From assembly GCA_015066875.1 (NCBI GenBank), contig SVNM01000022.1:1-32578 (forward strand): 32,578 nt of DNA, read 5' to 3'. The position numbers and the translations under genes were made by a program. This DNA comes from Ruminococcus sp. Lineage in GTDB: Bacteria > Bacillota > Clostridia > Oscillospirales > Ruminococcaceae. This document shows positions 1 to 7,317 of this stretch, piece after piece. The notes below the pieces were generated by a model. That model was not told the origin of the DNA. It ran no database searches and was given only the letters and a program-made list of their open reading frames with translations. Numbering within the stretch: position 1 is the stretch's first letter; each line of letters starts with the position of its first letter.

Positions 1-21
1 AAAGCTTGCGATTTTTTCCAT
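1..21 (-). CDS. Start of a gene leaving the window (possibly luxS)
   Basis: Only the first seven codons are present, reading MEKIASF from an ATG at 21-19. A GGAGG lies ten bases upstream at 32-36, which supports a true start. It follows the pseudouridine synthase stop by about 36 bases on the same strand, so it is probably the next gene of that run. The heptapeptide matches my recollection of the N-terminus of some clostridial S-ribosylhomocysteine lyases (LuxS). Seven residues are too few to identify a protein, so the name is only a hint. Confidence 0.4.
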
Positions 22-56
22 AATAAAAGTACCTCCGTAAAAATAAGTATAGGGAT

Positions 57-902
57 TTATTCAATAAGTGAGAGCATATCCTGCGGAAGCTCAGCGGTTA
101 CAGTGATTTCCTCATTTGTGACGGGCTCGGCAAATGTCAGCTTTCCGCAGTGCAGAGCCTGTCTTGCAATGAACTGAGTACCTCCGCCGTACATATCGTC
201 TCCCGCAAGGGGAAAGCCTATGTGTGAAAAGTGAACGCGTATCTGATGTGTTCTTCCTGTTTCAAGGCGTATCTCCTCAAGAGAAAAGTCATTGGCATAC
301 TTTAATTTTTTATAGTGAGTAACGGCGCTCTGACCGTCCTCTCTGACGCATCTGAGGATAATAGACTCACGTTCACGGGCAATGGGAGCGTCAATTGTGC
401 CGTATTCGGGAGTATCGCCCTCTACAACGGCATAGTAGGTTTTATGAGCATTTCCCTGAAGTCTGTTGGCAGAGTGAGCATTCTTTGCCACAAGGCATAG
501 TCCCGAAGTATCCCTGTCCAGACGGTTTACGGGACGAAAGCATAAATCGGGATAAAGGAAAGCAAAGTAATTCCCCAGCGTATCGCCCTGATGCTTGATT
601 GATGGGTGCACGGGCATACCACAGGGCTTATTGAAAACCACAAGGTTTTCGTTTTCAAAGGCAATGGGGACGCAGAGGTTGCCGTTTGGCTCAAGCAGAC
701 TTGTATCCTCCCACTGAAGCACGATAACGTCGCCCTTTGAGACGGTATCAATGCTTCTGATTAGCATTCCGTTGCGTGTAATGCCCATAGGCATACGTTT
801 AAGTCTGGTCAGCAGTCTTTTTGAAACGCCTTTTTGTCCCAGAAGGAAGCACTGCAGAGTCATCGGTTTTTCCGATGTTACTGTAAATTCTATTTTTTTC
901 AA
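57..902 (-). CDS. RluA-family 23S rRNA pseudouridine synthase
   Basis: Predicted to isomerise uridine to pseudouridine in rRNA. The 281-residue protein has an N-terminal S4-like RNA-binding segment (about residues 14-60). The catalytic motif VNRLDRDTSG follows, with Asp at about 129, and then a conserved region with GRTHQIRVHF near residues 217-226. The usual His before RLD is Asn here. Translation probably starts at TTG (902-900), because AGAGAGGA sits eight bases upstream; a later ATG (codon 14) would trim the S4 region. The first 104 bases overlap the end of the upstream membrane-protein gene, which suggests translational coupling. The exact target (RluD, RluC or YtzG-like) cannot be told from this sequence alone. 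Confidence 0.9.
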   Translation of the reverse strand: MKKIEFTVTSEKPMTLQCFLLGQKGVSKRLLTRLKRMPMGITRNGMLIRSIDTVSKGDVIVLQWEDTSLLEPNGNLCVPIAFENENLVVFNKPCGMPVHPSIKHQGDTLGNYFAFLYPDLCFRPVNRLDRDTSGLCLVAKNAHSANRLQGNAHKTYYAVVEGDTPEYGTIDAPIARERESIILRCVREDGQSAVTHYKKLKYANDFSLEEIRLETGRTHQIRVHFSHIGFPLAGDDMYGGGTQFIARQALHCGKLTFAEPVTNEEITVTAELPQDMLSLIE

Positions 903-1674
903 GATATTCGTCCTCTCTGAGACTTATAGTGAAGTAAAGTGAAACTGCGGTAAAAAGCCGTGTGACAGCAACAGGAGCGGTCACAACGGGAAGCATAAGA
1001 GGGATATAGCTGAGGAAAATTTTTATAAGAGCTCCCTTGCGTTTTTTCATAAAGACAAAGCAGTATCTAATCACACGGGCAACGCTCAGGCGGGGAAATT
1101 TCACAAGCAGAAAGGGCAGAGCCGTAAGGGTAAGCTTTGTGCTCAGCCACATATATAAAGAGAAAAGAGTAAGCGTTATGGCGTGAACAGTCATAATCAG
1201 GTTGAAATCCCTGAGTCCGCTGACAGCGTCTGAAATCAGTCTGAATGTAAAATATCCGAAAACAACAGCCGGAATAAGAGCCGTAAGAGCTATAAGCTTT
1301 GAAAGGACAGCTCCACAGAAGCTACGACTGAATAATCCGGGGCTGAGCAGAGTTCTTGCGGTGGCGGATTTCCTTTCACATTGGTCATCGCACAGCTGAG
1401 CAAGCCACATTGCAGTGAAATAAACAAGGGGAGAAACCGCCGTTAATCTCACAATAGTAAACACAAGTGATATCATCTGCTGAAATATACTGTACCCCAG
1501 AAACAGTCCCACAGGCTTCATACCCGTATAGTAGAGAAAAAGGCTGTAGACCGTAGTTTCGGCAAAACGGAAGAGAAACGAGGCTCCCAACGGCATAGCG
1601 CACACAAGAAAAGCCATAGTCTGTCTGCCTTTAAGAAGCTGTGAAGTAAAGCCTGTAAGCTGTCTGATTTTCAT
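799..1674 (-). CDS. Hypothetical polytopic membrane protein
   Basis: I do not recognise this 291-residue protein. It has about six hydrophobic stretches (roughly residues 20-50, 57-90, 123-145, 155-176, 180-190 and 213-235), separated by short basic loops, and a hydrophilic C-terminal tail of about 40 residues. The start ATG at 1674 has GGAGG nine bases upstream. It lies 55 bases after the histidine phosphatase gene on the same strand. Its last 104 bases, which encode the charged tail, overlap the start of the pseudouridine synthase gene, so the tail may be a late extension through loss of an earlier stop. No enzymatic motif is visible. Confidence 0.75.
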   Translation of the reverse strand: MKIRQLTGFTSQLLKGRQTMAFLVCAMPLGASFLFRFAETTVYSLFLYYTGMKPVGLFLGYSIFQQMISLVFTIVRLTAVSPLVYFTAMWLAQLCDDQCERKSATARTLLSPGLFSRSFCGAVLSKLIALTALIPAVVFGYFTFRLISDAVSGLRDFNLIMTVHAITLTLFSLYMWLSTKLTLTALPFLLVKFPRLSVARVIRYCFVFMKKRKGALIKIFLSYIPLMLPVVTAPVAVTRLFTAVSLYFTISLREDEYLEKNRIYSNIGKTDDSAVLPSGTKRRFKKTADQT

Positions 1675-1729
1675 AATATAAGCCTCCCTGCGGAAAATCT
1701 GCTTATATTATTTATCCAACATATGAAAA

Positions 1730-2425
1730 TTATTCAAAAAAGGGGTCATCGTCGTACATTCCCGTATAGGAAGAGTCATCAACGAAAGAGTACTCATCTG
1801 ATTCGGGAAGCTTGTTGTAGGGCACAATGCCAAGCACCTCAAACGCCTGTGAGGTAAGCCACATCTGAGCAGTAACGATAATGTCAAAGCCTTCGCCGGG
1901 AAGAGCGTTGAGGTCTTTTGGATCGTATTTGGGAATTCCGAAGCAGGACATCATATTTGAGATAAGTCCCGCGTGAGTGATTACAGCGCAGTGAGTAATG
2001 CCGTCATTCATCATATCTGTGATGATTTCGTGCAGAGCCTTGAAGGTACGTGCGGTAAGCTCCTCAAGACTTTCACCGCCGGGTGGACGGTTATCCTTAC
2101 CGCCCTGAAGCCACTGCTGATAGTCCTCACGGTCGATAAGCTCGCTGACGCTTTTATTCTCGAAAATGCCCATATCGAGCTCTCTCAGGTCGTCAACGGT
2201 GCACATTTCCGTATAGGGAAAGAGAATTTCCGCAGTCTCGGTACAGCGCTTCAGCGGAGAAGAATATACTCTGTGGACATTGGGATAATCATATTCATCA
2301 GTTTTTGCAATAAGCTCGGCAGTGCCCTTCTGAGAAAGAGGCATATCCGTAGAGCCGATGTAGATAGCTTTTTCATTTGCCTCGGTCATACCGTGACGAA
2401 TGAGACTTATTCTGTAGCCTTTCAT
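1730..2425 (-). CDS. Histidine phosphatase family protein (phosphoglycerate mutase-like)
   Basis: A 231-residue member of the histidine phosphatase (PGAM/CobC) superfamily, which transfers phosphate through a phospho-histidine intermediate. The N-terminal LIRHGMTEAN motif supplies the nucleophile His11 and a binding Arg. SPLKRCTETAEIL and RELDMGIFENKS follow, and the second active-site histidine is in AVITHAGLISN. A C-terminal acidic tail (SDEYSFVDDSS onward) lies outside the fold. The substrate is not predictable; CobC-type ribazole phosphatase, cofactor-dependent mutase and broad phosphatase are all possible. GGGAG lies eight bases before the ATG. It is the first gene of the minus-strand run and is divergent from the XRE regulator. 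Confidence 0.9.
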   Translation of the reverse strand: MKGYRISLIRHGMTEANEKAIYIGSTDMPLSQKGTAELIAKTDEYDYPNVHRVYSSPLKRCTETAEILFPYTEMCTVDDLRELDMGIFENKSVSELIDREDYQQWLQGGKDNRPPGGESLEELTARTFKALHEIITDMMNDGITHCAVITHAGLISNMMSCFGIPKYDPKDLNALPGEGFDIIVTAQMWLTSQAFEVLGIVPYNKLPESDEYSFVDDSSYTGMYDDDPFFE

Positions 2426-2468
2426 AGCAAGCTCCCTTCATAGTGATTAAATGTATGGTAATGGTGCA

Positions 2469-2490
2469 CAAAAACTCGTCGGAGTTTTTG
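2469..2490. repeat. Perfect 9-bp inverted repeat in the divergent intergenic region
   Basis: CAAAAACTC and GAGTTTTTG are separated by GTCG. The repeat lies between the start of the histidine phosphatase gene and the two divergent promoters, so it would fall in the minus-strand 5' leader. It could be an operator, an RNA hairpin or a weak attenuator with a T-rich 3' arm. It is not followed by a clean T-tract in either direction. Confidence 0.55.
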
Positions 2491-2553
2491 ACTTGTTAGT
2501 AAATGTTACAAAAAAACGTCTGAATTTTCTCTATTCTTCCATATTTCAACATC

Positions 2554-2582
2554 TTTACTTATTATACCATTTGTATTATAAT
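2554..2582 (+). promoter_or_regulatory. Promoter of the XRE regulator gene
   Basis: TTTACT (2554-2559), a 17-bp spacer and a perfect TATAAT (2577-2582). The expected transcript start is near 2589, about 50 bases before the ATG. It overlaps a minus-strand extended -10 element, so the two divergent promoters may exclude each other. Confidence 0.6.
2561..2569 (-). promoter_or_regulatory. Extended -10 promoter element for the minus-strand run
   Basis: Read on the minus strand this is TGGTATAAT, an extended -10. No good -35 is seen upstream, as is common for extended -10 promoters. It would give the histidine phosphatase, membrane protein and pseudouridine synthase genes a leader of about 130 bases. 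It lies inside the spacer of the plus-strand promoter. Confidence 0.45.
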
Positions 2583-2640
2583 AGTAATGTATTATTTTTC
2601 GAGAAATTTTTTATTATATATATTTAGGAGGAAAATGCAA

Positions 2641-3360
2641 ATGAATTCCGATTTTGCACGAATAATTACTCTTCAGAGAAAAGAGCGTCATATAAGCCAG
2701 AAACAGGCTGCCGCCGACCTTGGTATTTCTCAGGCACTTCTTTCCCATTACGAAAAGGGAATAAGAGAATGTGGACTTAACTTTCTGGTGAAAATCGCAA
2801 ATTACTATAATGTTTCCTGTGATTATCTTCTCGGAAGAACAAACGAGCCTGAGGGCAAGACAATCTCAATCGAGGATATTCCCGATGATGACGGAAACAA
2901 CAAGATGCCTTCACCTGAGATTATCAACTTCAACAGAAGAATAATCAATAACTCAATCAGTCTTCTTTTCAATCTTGCGCAGAAGGCAAACAGCATTACC
3001 CTTATAAAAGAGGTATCTTCATATCTGATGCTTTCAGTGTACAAGCTTTTCAGAATTGTGTATAACGCAAATCCTCACAACGACCAGAAGCTTTTCAGAA
3101 TTCCCAAGGTAATCGCCAACGACAGCGCAAACGCCATTATTTCAATGAGCGAAGCTGACATCAAGGCTGCCTCAAGCGGAATTGCACTTGACGGAAACGA
3201 CTGCGTTGACAATTTCAATACATTGTACATAACAACAGCAACTCTTTCAAAGGATTACTCACAGTACTCATCATCTCTTCTTAATCTTATCAAGAGAAGT
3301 GAGGAGAGTATTTCACGCACAAGAGCTAAGTACCGCAGTGATGACGGTTCTGAAAACTGA
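2641..3360 (+). CDS. XRE-family helix-turn-helix transcriptional regulator
   Basis: A 239-residue DNA-binding protein. Residues 7-62 form a Cro/CI-type HTH (SQKQAAADLGISQALLSHYE is the helix-turn-helix core), ending with the common SCDYLLGRT motif. The C-terminal ~170 residues are mostly helical and carry no recognisable enzymatic or ligand-binding motif. The start was placed at ATG 2641 because AGGAGG (2626-2631) lies nine bases upstream; an ATG at 2635 would be only three bases from it. The overlapping divergent promoters just upstream suggest autoregulation and control of the minus-strand genes, which is inference. Confidence 0.85.
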   Translation: MNSDFARIITLQRKERHISQKQAAADLGISQALLSHYEKGIRECGLNFLVKIANYYNVSCDYLLGRTNEPEGKTISIEDIPDDDGNNKMPSPEIINFNRRIINNSISLLFNLAQKANSITLIKEVSSYLMLSVYKLFRIVYNANPHNDQKLFRIPKVIANDSANAIISMSEADIKAASSGIALDGNDCVDNFNTLYITTATLSKDYSQYSSSLLNLIKRSEESISRTRAKYRSDDGSEN

Positions 3361-3404
3361 CCGTAACAGGCCTGTCCTTCTATTTTAACATTTTTTCAGA
3401 CAAT

Positions 3405-3430
3405 TGAAAAGGGCTTTTCATAAATTTTTT
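3405..3430 (+). terminator. Weak terminator-like hairpin after the XRE gene
   Basis: TGAAAA and TTTTCA pair around a GGGC loop (3405-3420), followed after four bases by a six-T run (3425-3430). The stem is short and AT-rich and the T-tract is displaced, so termination would be inefficient at best. Confidence 0.35.
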
Positions 3431-3478
3431 CAAATTTGCTGTGAAACAGTCCTTTGGCTTGAGTGATGGCTTAATACG

Positions 3479-3601
3479 GCACAACTGAAAATCACTTTTA
3501 CCGCAGACGCTTTTAGGAAGTTCTGCGGTAAAATTCTGTATAGAGCGCAACAGCTTTTCTTGTCCGTCGCTTTTGCTAAATAAGACGGAGGTTTGTTGTG
3601 C
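3479..3601 (+). other. Structured non-coding region upstream of the acyltransferase gene
   Basis: This gap (3361-3688, about 330 bases without a gene) can fold extensively. A perfect 12-bp stem pairs 3496-3507 (TTTTACCGCAGA) with 3522-3533 around a 14-nt loop. A second domain pairs GCGCAACA (3545-3552) with TGTTGTGC (3594-3601, one G-U pair) and encloses a 6-bp stem, TCCGTC with GACGGA (3563-3568 and 3584-3589). GCACAAC at 3479-3485 could instead pair with 3595-3601, giving two mutually exclusive folds. It may be a cis-regulatory RNA, a small RNA or a palindromic repeat; I recognise no known riboswitch consensus. No convincing promoter is seen before 3689. Confidence 0.5.
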
Positions 3602-3688
3602 AATCCTACAAAACTTCAGGCTCGGCGTAAGAAATATTCACTCTCGCTACATTTATTATTGTATAAGTAAATTTACGGAGGTAAGCTT

Positions 3689-4858
3689 ATGAAAGAAAAC
3701 AAAGAAGCGGTAATCAAGGCTCCGAAAAATGCCTTGAAGGTTACAGACGGAGCAGAAAAGCCTTACTATGCGGGAATTGACATCATTAAAATTCTTGCGG
3801 TGTTTCTTGTAGTCTGCATACACTTTTTCCTGTATTCGGGATTTTATTCAACACATATCGCGTCAGAGAAATGGATCATTCCCATTGCTACAAGATGGCT
3901 TGCATATATCTGCGTGCCCCTGTTTATGATTTCTACAGGCTATCTTATGAAGAATAAGAAGATAAGCGCAGGGTATTACAAGGGACTTATAAAAATTATC
4001 GTTATTTATATAGTTGTAAGTCTTATATGTATGAAGTTCAACCACGATACGTATCAGCGTGAGTTTACTGCCTGGACCGCACTTAAAGGCTTTCTGGAGT
4101 ACTCCAACGCAAATTACGGCTGGTATGTAAACTACTATATATGTATATTTGCACTTGTTCCTTTCCTTAATCTTGCCTTCAACGGTCTTGAGACAAAGGG
4201 GCAGAGACTTACTCTTGTGGTTACGGTTACGCTTATTACCGTTTTTGCAAGAAGCTTATTCCTCGGCTTTGAGGCTAATGAGCAGATAAGACTCTTCCCG
4301 AATTATCTTGACGGAATGTGGCCTCTTGCATATTATTTCACGGGAGCTTTCATCAGAGAGTATCCTATAAAAAAGAAGAACAAGCTTCCCGCAAAGCTTC
4401 TTACAGGCGGAATTCTTCTGGGTGCAGTATGGTTTATCAGCGAGAGTACATATGCCCAAACCTGTGAAAACACTCTGAACAAGTTTGTGTTCTTCTCACG
4501 TCACTTCAACGACTACAGTACATATCCCGTATTTATCATTGCGGTGTGCGTGTTTATTCTTCTCTGCGATATCAAAACTACAAACAAGCCTGTAAAGTTT
4601 ATCCTCAGACAGCTTTCGGGCTGTACCTTTGCAACATATCTTATTTCCTATGTGTTTGATAACAAGTTCTATATGGATTTCAATGCGAAATACAGTGATG
4701 TTTACGATCGCTGGACTCACGCATACGAGATAATCGGCAAGGTGTTTATCTGCGCTCTCATTTGTGGACTTGCTATACATAACATATATAATGTTTGTGA
4801 GTTGTGCATAAAAAAGCTTACCACGAAAAAGGAAAAAGAAATTAGTCAAGAAAATTAA
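3689..4858 (+). CDS. Acyltransferase-3 family membrane protein
   Basis: A 389-residue integral membrane acyltransferase of the Acyl_transf_3 (PF01757) type. These enzymes move acetyl or similar groups onto cell-surface glycans, peptidoglycan or lipids. The first helix has the family signature GIDIIKILAVFLVVCIHFF (residues 29-47), with the conserved His at 45. About ten hydrophobic helices follow, with short loops, and the C-terminus is lysine-rich. There is no fused SGNH domain, so an OatA-like two-domain enzyme is unlikely. ACGGAGG lies eight bases before the ATG. It stands alone between the structured gap and the ribosomal operon promoter; the acceptor is unknown. Confidence 0.88.
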   Translation: MKENKEAVIKAPKNALKVTDGAEKPYYAGIDIIKILAVFLVVCIHFFLYSGFYSTHIASEKWIIPIATRWLAYICVPLFMISTGYLMKNKKISAGYYKGLIKIIVIYIVVSLICMKFNHDTYQREFTAWTALKGFLEYSNANYGWYVNYYICIFALVPFLNLAFNGLETKGQRLTLVVTVTLITVFARSLFLGFEANEQIRLFPNYLDGMWPLAYYFTGAFIREYPIKKKNKLPAKLLTGGILLGAVWFISESTYAQTCENTLNKFVFFSRHFNDYSTYPVFIIAVCVFILLCDIKTTNKPVKFILRQLSGCTFATYLISYVFDNKFYMDFNAKYSDVYDRWTHAYEIIGKVFICALICGLAIHNIYNVCELCIKKLTTKKEKEISQEN

Positions 4859-4899
4859 TTTGTTAACTAAAAATTTACAAAATAAAATTTCTCAAACGC

Positions 4900-4928
4900 T
4901 TGTATATATGGGCGGAATATGGTATAAT
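4900..4928 (+). promoter_or_regulatory. Main promoter of the S10-spc-alpha operon
   Basis: TTGTAT (4900-4905), a 17-bp spacer and a perfect TATAAT (4923-4928), preceded by TG to give an extended -10. Transcription should start near 4935, leaving a leader of about 325 nt before rpsJ. It is the only strong promoter seen for the ribosomal genes. Confidence 0.85.
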
Positions 4929-4934
4929 TGTACC

Positions 4935-5133
4935 TGTTGAGTGCGGTGTATATCGCACTGACTGCAGCAGATATGCGTTGAAGCGGAAGGTTGCCGGCGG
5001 TGTGCCGGGTAATTTCCGTGGAGTATGTCCGATTTAAAACCGGGCGATTGGGATATTGAACACAGTTTGTGGTTTAGTTTTGCAGCTTGCGTATGCAGTA
5101 ACTATGTCCATTTTGTGCTTTTATGATTCTAAG
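4935..5133 (+). promoter_or_regulatory. Structured 5' leader of the ribosomal protein operon
   Basis: There is no convincing gene in this stretch. Hairpin A pairs AGTGCG (4940-4945) with CGCACT (4954-4959) around an 8-nt loop. Hairpin B has an outer stem CGGAA/TTCCG (4984-4988, 5014-5018) and an inner stem CCGGC/GCCGG (4994-4998, 5004-5008). Further weak pairing is possible to 5100. Together with the terminator that follows, it looks like a regulatory leader, perhaps one that binds a ribosomal protein. I cannot match it to a named leader family. Confidence 0.6.
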
Positions 5134-5168
5134 AACTCGGAAAACAACAAGGTTTTTCGAGTTTTTTT
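5134..5168 (+). terminator. Intrinsic terminator (putative attenuator) in the operon leader
   Basis: AACTCGGAAAA (5134-5144) pairs with TTTTTCGAGTT (5153-5163) around an 8-nt loop, giving 11 pairs with one G-U. A seven-T run follows at 5162-5168. It lies about 200 nt after the predicted transcript start and 91 nt before rpsJ. Unconditional termination here would silence the whole operon, so it is most likely conditional or partial. Confidence 0.75.
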
Positions 5169-5259
5169 ATCAAAGAGAGCACGAAACACACGGCAACGTG
5201 TTAATAACTCAAGAGAGAAAATCTCAGCCCCCCTAAAATTTCTCAAGGAGGCGAAAAAA

Positions 5260-5574
5260 GTGGCAGTCAACGAAAAAATCAGATTCAAGATCAAGGGTTA
5301 TGATCACGCTACTGTTGATATTGCAGCAGCTAAGATCGTAGAGGCAGCTAAGAGAAGCGGTGCAAGAGTTTCAGGACCTATTCCGCTCCCTACAGACAAG
5401 GAAGTTGTTACAATTCTCCGTGCCGTTCATAAGTATAAGGACAGCCGTGAGCAGTTCGAAATGAGAACTCACAAGAGACTTGTAGACGTAATCCGTCCTA
5501 CAGACAAGACAACAGCTGCTCTTGAAAAGCTTGAAATTCCCGCAGGCGTAGACGTTGTAATGGAAGTTAAGTAA
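5260..5574 (+). CDS. rpsJ: 30S ribosomal protein S10
   Basis: First gene of the operon. S10 sits in the 30S head and also forms the antitermination complex with NusB. The 104-residue protein begins [16 protein letters not shown] and keeps the family core, including [10 protein letters not shown] and the [10 protein letters not shown] region. The start is GTG at 5260, with AAGGAGG at 5245-5251. The same frame stays open upstream to about 5056, but that stretch crosses the leader terminator and has no family similarity. A 102-base gap with three hairpins separates it from rplC. Confidence 0.97.
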   Translation: MAVNEKIRFKIKGYDHATVDIAAAKIVEAAKRSGARVSGPIPLPTDKEVVTILRAVHKYKDSREQFEMRTHKRLVDVIRPTDKTTAALEKLEIPAGVDVVMEVK

Positions 5575-5595
5575 TCCATTTACGCTCTGAAAACA

Positions 5596-5650
5596 CCGTT
5601 TGGGAAACGGAATGGCGGTAATCCGCCGGTCAAGTTGGTTTGATGCCAAC
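5596..5650 (+). other. Three tandem small hairpins between rpsJ and rplC
   Basis: CCGTTT-GGG-AAACGG (5596-5610), GGCGG-TAAT-CCGCC (5614-5627) and GTTGG-7nt-CCAAC (5634-5650) follow one another with almost no spacing, ending about ten bases before the rplC Shine-Dalgarno. None has a T-tract, so they are not terminators. They could bind a ribosomal protein, mark an mRNA processing site or tune rplC translation. Confidence 0.65.
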
Positions 5651-5676
5651 CAATAACCTAACAGGAGGAAATTGAT

Positions 5677-6309
5677 ATGCAGAAAGGCATTATCGGAAAG
5701 AAAATCGGTATGACACAGATTTTCGACGAAGCAGGAAAAGTTGTTCCTGTAACAGTAGTAGAAGCCGGTCCGTGTGTCGTTGTACAGAAGAAAACTGTTG
5801 AAAACGACGGCTATTCAGCTCTTCAGCTCGGTTACGGCGATGTTAAGGTTCAGAGAATGAACAAGCCTATGAAGGGTCACTTCGAAAAGGCAGACGTAGC
5901 TTGCAAGGCAACTCTTAAGGAGTTCAGACTTGAGGACTGCGATTCACTTAACGTTGGCGATATCATCAAGGCTGATACTTTTGCAGTGGGCGACGCAATC
6001 GACGTTGTCGGCACAAGCAAGGGTAAGGGCTTCCAGGGCGCAATCAAGCGTCACAACCAGCACAGACTCAAGGAAACTCACGGTACAGGCCCTGTTCACA
6101 GACAGGCTGGCTCAATGGGCGCTTGTTCATCACCCTCAAGAATCTACAAGGGTAAGGGCATGGCTGGTCACATGGGCGCAGAGCAGGTTACTGTTCAGAA
6201 TCTCGAAATAGTTAAAATAGACGCAGAAAACAATCTCATCGCTATCAAGGGTGCGGTTCCCGGACCTAAGGGCGGAATTGTTTACATCGTAAACAGCGTA
6301 AAGGCTTAA
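5677..6309 (+). CDS. rplC: 50S ribosomal protein L3
   Basis: L3 binds 23S rRNA early in assembly and reaches toward the peptidyl-transferase centre. The 210-residue protein begins [16 protein letters not shown] and carries the long loop with [29 protein letters not shown] and [10 protein letters not shown]. Length and motifs are normal for a bacterial L3. The position methylated as Gln in E. coli L3 is not Gln here. ACAGGAGG precedes the ATG. rplD follows after 17 bases. Confidence 0.98.
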   Translation: MQKGIIGKKIGMTQIFDEAGKVVPVTVVEAGPCVVVQKKTVENDGYSALQLGYGDVKVQRMNKPMKGHFEKADVACKATLKEFRLEDCDSLNVGDIIKADTFAVGDAIDVVGTSKGKGFQGAIKRHNQHRLKETHGTGPVHRQAGSMGACSSPSRIYKGKGMAGHMGAEQVTVQNLEIVKIDAENNLIAIKGAVPGPKGGIVYIVNSVKA

Positions 6310-6326
6310 GGAAGGAGGAAGCGTAA

Positions 6327-6950
6327 ATGTCTACAATTTCAGTATTTGATATGACAGGTAAGCAGGTTTCCGAAACAGAGCTTTCAGATGCAGTGTTCGG
6401 AATTACTCCCAACGAGGCTGTAATGCACGCAATGGTTGTTAATTACCTCGCTAACCAGAGACAGGGTACACAGTCAACACTTACAAGAACAGAAGTAAGC
6501 GGTGGCGGAAGAAAGCCCTGGAGACAGAAGGGTACAGGTCACGCAAGACAGGGCTCAACACGTGCTCCTCAGTGGTATCACGGTGGTGTTGCTCTCGGAC
6601 CCAAGCCCAGAGACTACAGCTACTCACTTAACAAGAAGGTTCGCAGACTTGCAATGAAGTCAGCACTTTCAACAAAGGTTCTCGATAACAATATGATCGT
6701 TCTTGATGCTCTTGAGCTTGACAGCTACAAGACAAAGACAATCGTAGAGATGCTCAAGGCTCTCGGCGTAAACGGTAAGGCTCTTATCGTAACAGCAGAG
6801 GCTGACAGCAAGGTAGTAAAGAGCGCTGCTAATATTCCCGGAATCAAGACAGCAGCAGTAAATACTCTCAACGTATACGATATTCTCAACTATGACAAGT
6901 TCATCGTAGTTAAGAATGCTGTAGGAAAAATTGAGGAGGTGTACGCATAA
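6327..6950 (+). CDS. rplD: 50S ribosomal protein L4
   Basis: L4 lines the peptide exit tunnel and, in some bacteria, represses its own S10 operon. The 207-residue protein contains the tunnel loop [19 protein letters not shown] (about residues 55-73). The C-terminal Rossmann-like part follows. AAGGAGG lies upstream of the ATG, and its stop overlaps the rplW start by one base. L4 is a natural candidate ligand for the operon leader by analogy with E. coli, but the sequence does not show this. Confidence 0.98.
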   Translation: MSTISVFDMTGKQVSETELSDAVFGITPNEAVMHAMVVNYLANQRQGTQSTLTRTEVSGGGRKPWRQKGTGHARQGSTRAPQWYHGGVALGPKPRDYSYSLNKKVRRLAMKSALSTKVLDNNMIVLDALELDSYKTKTIVEMLKALGVNGKALIVTAEADSKVVKSAANIPGIKTAAVNTLNVYDILNYDKFIVVKNAVGKIEEVYA

Positions 6951-7243
6951 TGAAAGCACCGCAGGATATCATTCTCAAGCCCGTTATCACTGAAAAGAGC
7001 ATGGACGGACTTCAGGCTGGAAAGTACACCTTTAAGGTTGCTACAGATGCCAACAAGACAGAAATCAAGAGCGCTGTAGAAAAGCTCTTCGGCGTAAAGG
7101 TTGCTAAGGTAAACACAATGAACTGCACAGGACGCACAAAGCGTGTAGGCAGATATGTTGGCAAGAAGGCTGACTGGAAGAAGGCAATCATTACTCTTAC
7201 AGAGGATTCAAAGACAATTGAATTCTTCGATGGTATGTATTAA
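6950..7243 (+). CDS. rplW: 50S ribosomal protein L23
   Basis: L23 sits at the tunnel exit and docks trigger factor and SRP. The 97-residue protein begins [17 protein letters not shown], the normal N-terminal motif, and has the basic loop [21 protein letters not shown]. Translation starts at an ATG overlapping the rplD stop by one base (TAATG), with GAGGAGG upstream, so the two are probably coupled. A 74-base gap follows, containing a GGGAG-TAATG-CTCCC hairpin at 7275-7289. Confidence 0.97.
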   Translation: MKAPQDIILKPVITEKSMDGLQAGKYTFKVATDANKTEIKSAVEKLFGVKVAKVNTMNCTGRTKRVGRYVGKKADWKKAIITLTEDSKTIEFFDGMY

Positions 7244-7274
7244 TCAGATACACCTCGTAAAGTCAGACAAGTAT

Positions 7275-7289
7275 GGGAGTAATGCTCCC
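7275..7289 (+). other. Small hairpin between rplW and rplB
   Basis: GGGAG and CTCCC pair around TAATG in the 74-base gap. No T-tract follows, so it is not a terminator. It may be an mRNA processing or translational control element for rplB. Confidence 0.4.
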
Positions 7290-7317
7290 GCAAAAACGCA
7301 TTTAAGGAGTGAAATAA

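Noticed and set aside
1973-2443. 156-residue open frame on the plus strand over the histidine phosphatase
   Set aside because: The minus frame has clear catalytic motifs; this frame has none.
3613-3630. TTCAGGCTCGG shared with the groEL 3' region (minus strand near 30176-30188)
   Set aside because: Only 11 matching bases, with no wider similarity; probably chance.
5025-5126. Possible 33-codon leader peptide ending eight bases before the attenuator
   Set aside because: The GGAG is only one base from the ATG, and no run of regulatory codons is seen. It might be chance, though its end position is suggestive.
5056-5259. Upstream in-frame extension of rpsJ giving a 172-residue protein
   Set aside because: It crosses the leader terminator, has no similarity to S10, and the GTG at 5260 has an ideal AAGGAGG.
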